A stretch of DNA of 56,020 nucleotides from an uncultured Clostridia bacterium (GTDB taxonomy: Bacteria > Bacillota > Clostridia > Christensenellales > CAG-138), in NCBI GenBank assembly GCA_944366945.1, contig CALVWJ010000016.1, positions 1-56,020 of the forward strand. Reading direction: 5' to 3'. The position numbers and the translations under genes were made by a program. How positions within the stretch are numbered: position 1 is the first letter of the stretch; the number at the start of each line of letters is the position of its first letter. The notes below the pieces were generated by a model. That model saw only the letters and a list, made by a program, of their open reading frames with translations, searched no databases and was not told the origin of the DNA. Of the stretch, positions 51,972 through 56,020 are shown piece after piece.

Positions 51972-52643
51972 ATGAAAACGATCCTCTGCTATGGCGATTC
52001 CAACACCTGGGGGTTCGTGCCGGGTTCGGGAGCGCGCTATCCGAAGGAGGTTCGCTGGCCGGGCCGGCTTGCAGCGCTGCTTGGGACTGGGTTCCGGGTG
52101 GAAGAAAACGGACTTAACGGAAGAACCACTGTGTATGATGATCCCGACCTGCCCTGCCGGAACGGGAAAGCGGGGCTAGGCTATGCGCTTTGCGCAGGGA
52201 AGCCTTTCGACCTTGTAATCCTTATGCTGGGCACGAATGATTTGAAGTACACCGATGCTTCCGGCGCAGCGCGGGGCGCTGCGGAGTTGGTGGCGCTTTT
52301 GCAGGAGGCGAACCTGCGTTTTCCGGGCGCAACGGCTGTGTTCCCCCATGGCCCCAGGGTGCTGCTGGTTTCCCCGGTAACGATTCGTGAAAACGCGGTG
52401 CCGGAAGGGCCGTTTTTTACGCATGATGAGTCGCTGCGTTTTGCAGGGTTATACGAAGCGGTGGCGCAGGCATCCGGCGTGCACTTCCTGGATGCGGCGC
52501 GCTATGCCCAACCCTCCCCGGAGGAAGGCACCCACCTGCTCCCCGAAGGGCACGCGGCGCTTGCGCGCGCGGTAGCAGAGCAGGTGCGCACGATTTTTGC
52601 GCAAGCGGAGATAGAATCAAAAACCAGGCGGACCGCCTTGTAA
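51972..52643 (+). CDS. SGNH/GDSL-family hydrolase (arylesterase-like)
   Basis: A 223-residue cytoplasmic esterase. Block I is YGDSNTWG (nucleophile S10), block II has ENGLNGRTT, block III is LGTND, and the Asp/His pair lies near DAARYAQPSPEEGTHLLPEGH. The similarity is to acyl-CoA thioesterase/arylesterase (TesA-like and Est) members. The start at 51972 has AAAGGAAAGGG at a long spacing (~13 nt). The argS promoter overlaps its stop codon. Confidence 0.88.
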   Translation: MKTILCYGDSNTWGFVPGSGARYPKEVRWPGRLAALLGTGFRVEENGLNGRTTVYDDPDLPCRNGKAGLGYALCAGKPFDLVILMLGTNDLKYTDASGAARGAAELVALLQEANLRFPGATAVFPHGPRVLLVSPVTIRENAVPEGPFFTHDESLRFAGLYEAVAQASGVHFLDAARYAQPSPEEGTHLLPEGHAALARAVAEQVRTIFAQAEIESKTRRTAL

Positions 52644-52667
52644 AAAAGCGCGAAATTATGCTATACT
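52638..52667 (+). promoter_or_regulatory. argS promoter
   Basis: -35 TTGTAA (52638-52643), 18-bp spacer, -10 TATACT (52662-52667). The -35 overlaps the stop codon of the preceding gene. No T-box leader fits in the ~39-nt gap to the ATG. Confidence 0.75.
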
Positions 52668-52705
52668 AAATCGTTATAAACCAAAGATTATGTGAGGAGC
52701 ATCGC

Positions 52706-54427
52706 ATGGATTATCGGATGAAACTCGCTTGCGCTCTGGCAGAGCAGACGGGCCTTGCGCAGGAAGAACTTGCAGGCTATCTTGAAATCCCACCCAACCC
52801 GGAACTGGGCGATTACGCATTCCCGTGCTTCCGGCTTGCCAAGACGCTGCGCAAAGCGCCGCCGGCCATTGCTGCCGACCTCGCCGCGCGGCTTAAACTG
52901 CCGGCCGGCATTGCGCGCGCGGAGGCTGCGGGCGGCTACCTTAACTTCTTTGCGGATAAGGCCGGCTATGCTGCGGATGTTTTAAAACGCGTGCTCACGG
53001 AGCGTGAGCGCTATGGCGCGTCCGATCAAGGCGGCGGCAAAAACGTATGCGTGGAGTTTTCCTCCATCAACATCGCAAAGCCGTTCCACATCGGCCATCT
53101 GCCCAGCACTGCGATTGGCAATTCGCTCAACAGGATCTATCAATTCCTGGGATATCATACCATCGCCATCAACCACCTGGGCGATTGGGGCACGCAGTTT
53201 GGAAAGATGATCGTCGCCTATAAAAAGTGGGGCGAGGGTAGGCCGATTGAAGAATCCAGCGTGCGCGAACTTGTGAAGCTCTACGTCCGTTTCCACGAGG
53301 AGGCGGAAAAGGAGGAAGCTGCAAGCCCGGATAAGCACAGCGCGCTCAACGATGCGGCGCGGGCCTGGTTCCATAAAATCGAGCAAGGCGATCCGGAGGC
53401 GGTTTCCCTTTGGCAGCGCATGAAGGATCTTACGCTCAAGGAAGTGGGCGCGGTATATGATCTGCTGGGCGTCCATTTTGACAGCTATGCCGGCGAGAGC
53501 TTCTATGAGGATAAAATGCCTGCTGTGATCGAAGAGCTGCGGGAAAGCGGCGTTGCAAAGCTCGACAAAGGGGCGCTTATCGTTGATCTTTCGGCGTATG
53601 ATATGCCACCCTGCATTATTTTGAAGAGCGATGGCAGCACGATCTATGCAACGCGGGACATTGCCGCTGCCATTTACCGCAAAGAGACGTATGACTTTGT
53701 GAAATCCCTCTATGTGGTCGCCTACCAGCAAAACCTGCATTTCAAGCAGTTTTTCAAGGTGCTCGAGCTGATGGGGCGCACCTGGGTGAAGGATATGGAG
53801 CATGTCAACTTCGGCATGGTATCCATGGAGGAAGGCACCCTTTCCACGCGGCACGGCAATGTGGTGTATCTGGAAGATGTGCTACATGCCTCCATGGAAA
53901 AAACGCTTGAGATCATCAAGGAAAAGAGTCCGGATCTTCCGGATAAGGAAGCTGCGGCGCGCGCGGTTGGCGTAGGCGCTGTGGTGTGGGGCGTGCTGTA
54001 TAACAGCCGCATCAAGGATATCTCCTTCTCCTGGGCCAAGGTGCTGAATTTTGATGGAGAAACCGGCCCCTATGCGCAGTACACCCATGCACGCTGCTGC
54101 TCTGTGCTGCGCAAGGCAGGCGTCAGTGCGCCGTCTGCTGAGGTGGACTGTGGGGCGCTGTTGGATGCATCCGCAATGGCGCTTGTGAAGGCGATTGCAG
54201 CATTCCCGGAAGCGGTGGTTGCGGCTGCGGAGAAGAATGAACCCTATCTTGTGGCGCGCGCGGTCATCGAGGTCTGCGCAAGCTTCAACAAGTTTTATTA
54301 TGACAATCGCATTATGGATGACGATCCTGCCGTGCGCGCAGCGCGGCTCGCGCTGACGGATGCCGCGCGGCTTACCATCCGCAATGGCCTGTATCTGCTT
54401 GGCCTGGAAGCGCCGGAGCGGATGTAA
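52706..54427 (+). CDS. argS: Arginyl-tRNA synthetase
   Basis: A 573-residue class I synthetase charging tRNA(Arg). The N-terminal additional domain spans residues 1-110. The HIGH motif is PFHIGHL (128-131), followed by NHLGDWGTQFGKMI. The KMSKS-equivalent is degenerate, as in many ArgRS (MEEGTLSTRHGNVV). The anticodon-binding helical domain ends with the typical ...RLTIRNGLYLLGLEAPERM. The ribosome binding site is GAGGAGC. The serS gene follows 31 nt later. Confidence 0.96.
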   Translation: MDYRMKLACALAEQTGLAQEELAGYLEIPPNPELGDYAFPCFRLAKTLRKAPPAIAADLAARLKLPAGIARAEAAGGYLNFFADKAGYAADVLKRVLTERERYGASDQGGGKNVCVEFSSINIAKPFHIGHLPSTAIGNSLNRIYQFLGYHTIAINHLGDWGTQFGKMIVAYKKWGEGRPIEESSVRELVKLYVRFHEEAEKEEAASPDKHSALNDAARAWFHKIEQGDPEAVSLWQRMKDLTLKEVGAVYDLLGVHFDSYAGESFYEDKMPAVIEELRESGVAKLDKGALIVDLSAYDMPPCIILKSDGSTIYATRDIAAAIYRKETYDFVKSLYVVAYQQNLHFKQFFKVLELMGRTWVKDMEHVNFGMVSMEEGTLSTRHGNVVYLEDVLHASMEKTLEIIKEKSPDLPDKEAAARAVGVGAVVWGVLYNSRIKDISFSWAKVLNFDGETGPYAQYTHARCCSVLRKAGVSAPSAEVDCGALLDASAMALVKAIAAFPEAVVAAAEKNEPYLVARAVIEVCASFNKFYYDNRIMDDDPAVRAARLALTDAARLTIRNGLYLLGLEAPERM

Positions 54428-54458
54428 AGCAAAATGAAATAACAGCTTAGGAGGCTAT

Positions 54459-55739
54459 ATGATTGACATCAAGCTGCTCCGCACGGATCCGGAGCTTGTG
54501 AAGGAGAATATCCGCAAAAAATTCCAGGATGAAAAGCTCGTTCTCGTGGATGAGGTTGTGGCGCTCGATGCACAATGGCGTGAAGCGCACACCCGCTGCG
54601 ATGCACTGCGCAACCAACGCAACGTGATCAGCAAGCAGATCGGGGGCATGATGGCGCGCGGTGAGCGCGAGCAGGCCGAGGCAGCCAAGCGGGAAGTTTC
54701 TGCCATGGCAGATGAAATGGCTGCATTGGAAGCGCGTGAAACGGAGCTTGAAGGGCAGATCAAAGAACGCATGATGGTGATCCCCAACATTATCGATCCC
54801 AGCGTGCCGATCGGCCGGGATGACAGCGAAAACGTGGAGATTGCCCGCTTTGGCGAGCCGGTAGTGCCGCCGTTTGAGGTTCCCTACCATGTGGACATCA
54901 TGGAGCGGCTCAACGGCATCGATCTCGATAATGCACGCAAAACCAGCGGCAATGGGTTTTACTATCTGCGCGGGGACATTGCGCGGCTACACAGCGCCAT
55001 CCTTTCCTACGCGCGCGATTTCATGATCGACCGCGGGTTTACCTATTATATCCCGCCTTATATGATTCGCGGCAACGTAGTCAGCGGTGTGATGAGCTTT
55101 GCCGAGATGGACAACATGATGTACAAAATCGAAGGCGAAGATCTTTACTTAATCGGCACGAGCGAGCATTCGATGATCGGCAAATTCATCGACTCCTTCC
55201 TGTCGGAGGATGAGTTGCCGCAGACGCTCACCAGCTATTCGCCCTGCTTCCGCAAGGAGGTTGGTGCGCATGGCATCGAGGAGCGGGGCGTTTACCGCAT
55301 CCACCAGTTCGAAAAGCAGGAGATGATCGTCGTCTGCAAGCCGGAGGAGAGCGCGGCCTGGTTCGATAAGCTCTGGAACAATTCGGTGGACTTTTTCCGC
55401 TCGCTGGATATTCCGGTGCGCACGATCGAGTGCTGCTCCGGCGACCTTGCAGACCTCAAGGTAAAGAGCATTGACGTGGAAGCGTGGTCGCCACGGCAGC
55501 AGAAATACTTTGAGGTGGGCAGCTGCTCCAACCTTGGCGACGCGCAGGCGCGCAGGCTGGGCATCCGCGTGAAAAACAAGCAGAAGGGCAATTACTTTGC
55601 GCACACGCTCAACAACACGGTCGTGGCGCCTCCGCGCATGCTCATTGCGTTCCTGGAAAACAACCTGCAGGAAGATGGAAGCATCCGCATCCCGGAACCG
55701 CTGCGCATGTATATGGGCGGCAAGGAATGCATCCGGTAA
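54459..55739 (+). CDS. serS: Seryl-tRNA synthetase
   Basis: A 426-residue class II synthetase. The N-terminal helical arm is a coiled coil (residues ~25-105) that grips the long arm of tRNA(Ser). Motif 2 is in the SPCFRKEVGAHGIEERGVYRIHQF region and motif 3 is NNTVVAPPRMLIAFLENN. It also has TSEHSMIG, a variant of the usual TSE, and ends with the usual MYMGGKECIR-type tail. AGGAGG precedes the ATG. It probably shares the argS transcript. Confidence 0.96.
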   Translation: MIDIKLLRTDPELVKENIRKKFQDEKLVLVDEVVALDAQWREAHTRCDALRNQRNVISKQIGGMMARGEREQAEAAKREVSAMADEMAALEARETELEGQIKERMMVIPNIIDPSVPIGRDDSENVEIARFGEPVVPPFEVPYHVDIMERLNGIDLDNARKTSGNGFYYLRGDIARLHSAILSYARDFMIDRGFTYYIPPYMIRGNVVSGVMSFAEMDNMMYKIEGEDLYLIGTSEHSMIGKFIDSFLSEDELPQTLTSYSPCFRKEVGAHGIEERGVYRIHQFEKQEMIVVCKPEESAAWFDKLWNNSVDFFRSLDIPVRTIECCSGDLADLKVKSIDVEAWSPRQQKYFEVGSCSNLGDAQARRLGIRVKNKQKGNYFAHTLNNTVVAPPRMLIAFLENNLQEDGSIRIPEPLRMYMGGKECIR

Positions 55740-55752
55740 CTTAAGCAAAACG

Positions 55753-55820
55753 TGTGGGGCGCCAGCGTGCGCCCCGCTGCAATTCTGGAAAGAGAAGGCC
55801 GGCCGCTCCGGCCTTATAAG
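55753..55820 (+). terminator. Two GC hairpins after serS
   Basis: GGGGCGC / GCGCCCC (about 55757-55776) and AAGGCCGG / CGGCCTT (about 55796-55816). Neither has a T tract, so they are weak terminators or processing sites. Confidence 0.45.
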
Positions 55821-55835
55821 AAAGGAGAGACCTGT

Positions 55836-56020
55836 TTGCGCTGCATTTTAGCGTTGCTGTTGGTTGCGGTGCTACCGCTTTGCGGGTGCGCCGCCGTGCC
55901 CAGGGCGAACGCGTCCGCTTCGCCGGAGCCTTCAAGCAGTGCTTTGCCCAGCGCAGCGCCCATGCCGTCGGGTTCCCCGGGCGAAGGGCTTGCGATGTTC
56001 TATCTGCTTGCCGCTTCCAC
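55836..56020 (+). CDS. Lipoprotein, 5' part (continues past the window)
   Basis: A TTG start with AAGGAGAG 8 nt upstream opens a frame with a lipoprotein signal (LALLLVAVLPLCGCAA, lipobox LCGC) and a Ser/Pro/Ala-rich linker typical of a surface tether (SASPEPSSSALPSAAPM). The mature domain has only begun (GEGLAMFYLLAAST), so its family cannot be named. The start codon is inferred from the ribosome binding site and signal peptide. Confidence 0.75.
   Translation, partial: MRCILALLLVAVLPLCGCAAVPRANASASPEPSSSALPSAAPMPSGSPGEGLAMFYLLAAS

Noticed and set aside
1..56020. CRISPR array, tRNA genes, intact prophage or origin of replication
   Set aside because: No regularly spaced repeats, no cloverleaf with a terminal acceptor, and no integrase, dnaA or parAB genes were seen.

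Overview
The window (about 56 kb, GC-rich, bacterial gene density) looks like the chromosome of an anaerobic, fermentative member of the Clostridia (Bacillota). The evidence is a trimeric electron-bifurcating [FeFe] hydrogenase with NfnAB and Rex, two fermentative alcohol dehydrogenases, the sporulation genes spmA and spmB, a CIRCE heat-shock operator, a cre-like site, a sortase with a VPQTGD surface protein, and AGGAGG-type ribosome binding sites. I cannot name the genus. No CRISPR array, tRNA gene or intact mobile element was found.

Layout. 1-93: 3' end of a 5S rRNA and its terminator, so the window starts at the end of an rRNA operon. 361-1920: a TM2 protein and a decayed phage-type immunity region (frameshifted S24 repressor, twin operator, stubs of two early genes). 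2120-4060: a membrane-tethered XRE regulator and two small proteins. 4120-5193: a butanediol-type zinc dehydrogenase, followed by about 0.9 kb without credible genes that contains nested inverted repeats (candidate structured RNA). 6124-10028: ychF facing away from tilS-hpt, then a small P-loop kinase. 10459-18088: an alpha/beta hydrolase, then a CotH-VTC-DUF4956 cluster with an ABC exporter. 18177-18640: an IS200/IS605 remnant. 19038-21152: a sortase-anchored GLUG-repeat surface protein. 21525-29732: spmAB, comB, a lipoprotein, a D-aminoacylase-like amidohydrolase, a serine hydrolase and a DUF1292 protein with a Cys-rich tail. 29931-33452: a heterodimeric ABC exporter with one degenerate ATP site. 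33874-36238: an Fe-dependent alcohol dehydrogenase with operator-like palindromes and an HrcA-regulated Hsp20. 36899-40251: metY-metA divergent from a LysR regulator. 40473-50714: the redox island nfnA-nfnB-rex-hydS-PP2C-hydC-hydB-hydA-ferredoxin. 51131-56020: a possibly leaderless sortase, an SGNH hydrolase, argS, serS and the start of a lipoprotein gene.

How it works together. NfnAB exchanges electrons between NADH, ferredoxin and NADPH. HydABC uses NADH plus reduced ferredoxin to make H2. Rex senses NADH/NAD+. HydS (H-cluster, FeS and PAS domains) with the adjacent PP2C phosphatase is probably an H2- or redox-sensing switch for the same genes. The two alcohol dehydrogenases are alternative NAD(P)H sinks. 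The most interesting parts for follow-up are the HydS-phosphatase branch, the CotH-VTC-DUF4956 cluster, the structured non-coding region at 5.7-6.05 kb, and the shared AACGTT palindromes in front of the two alcohol dehydrogenase genes.
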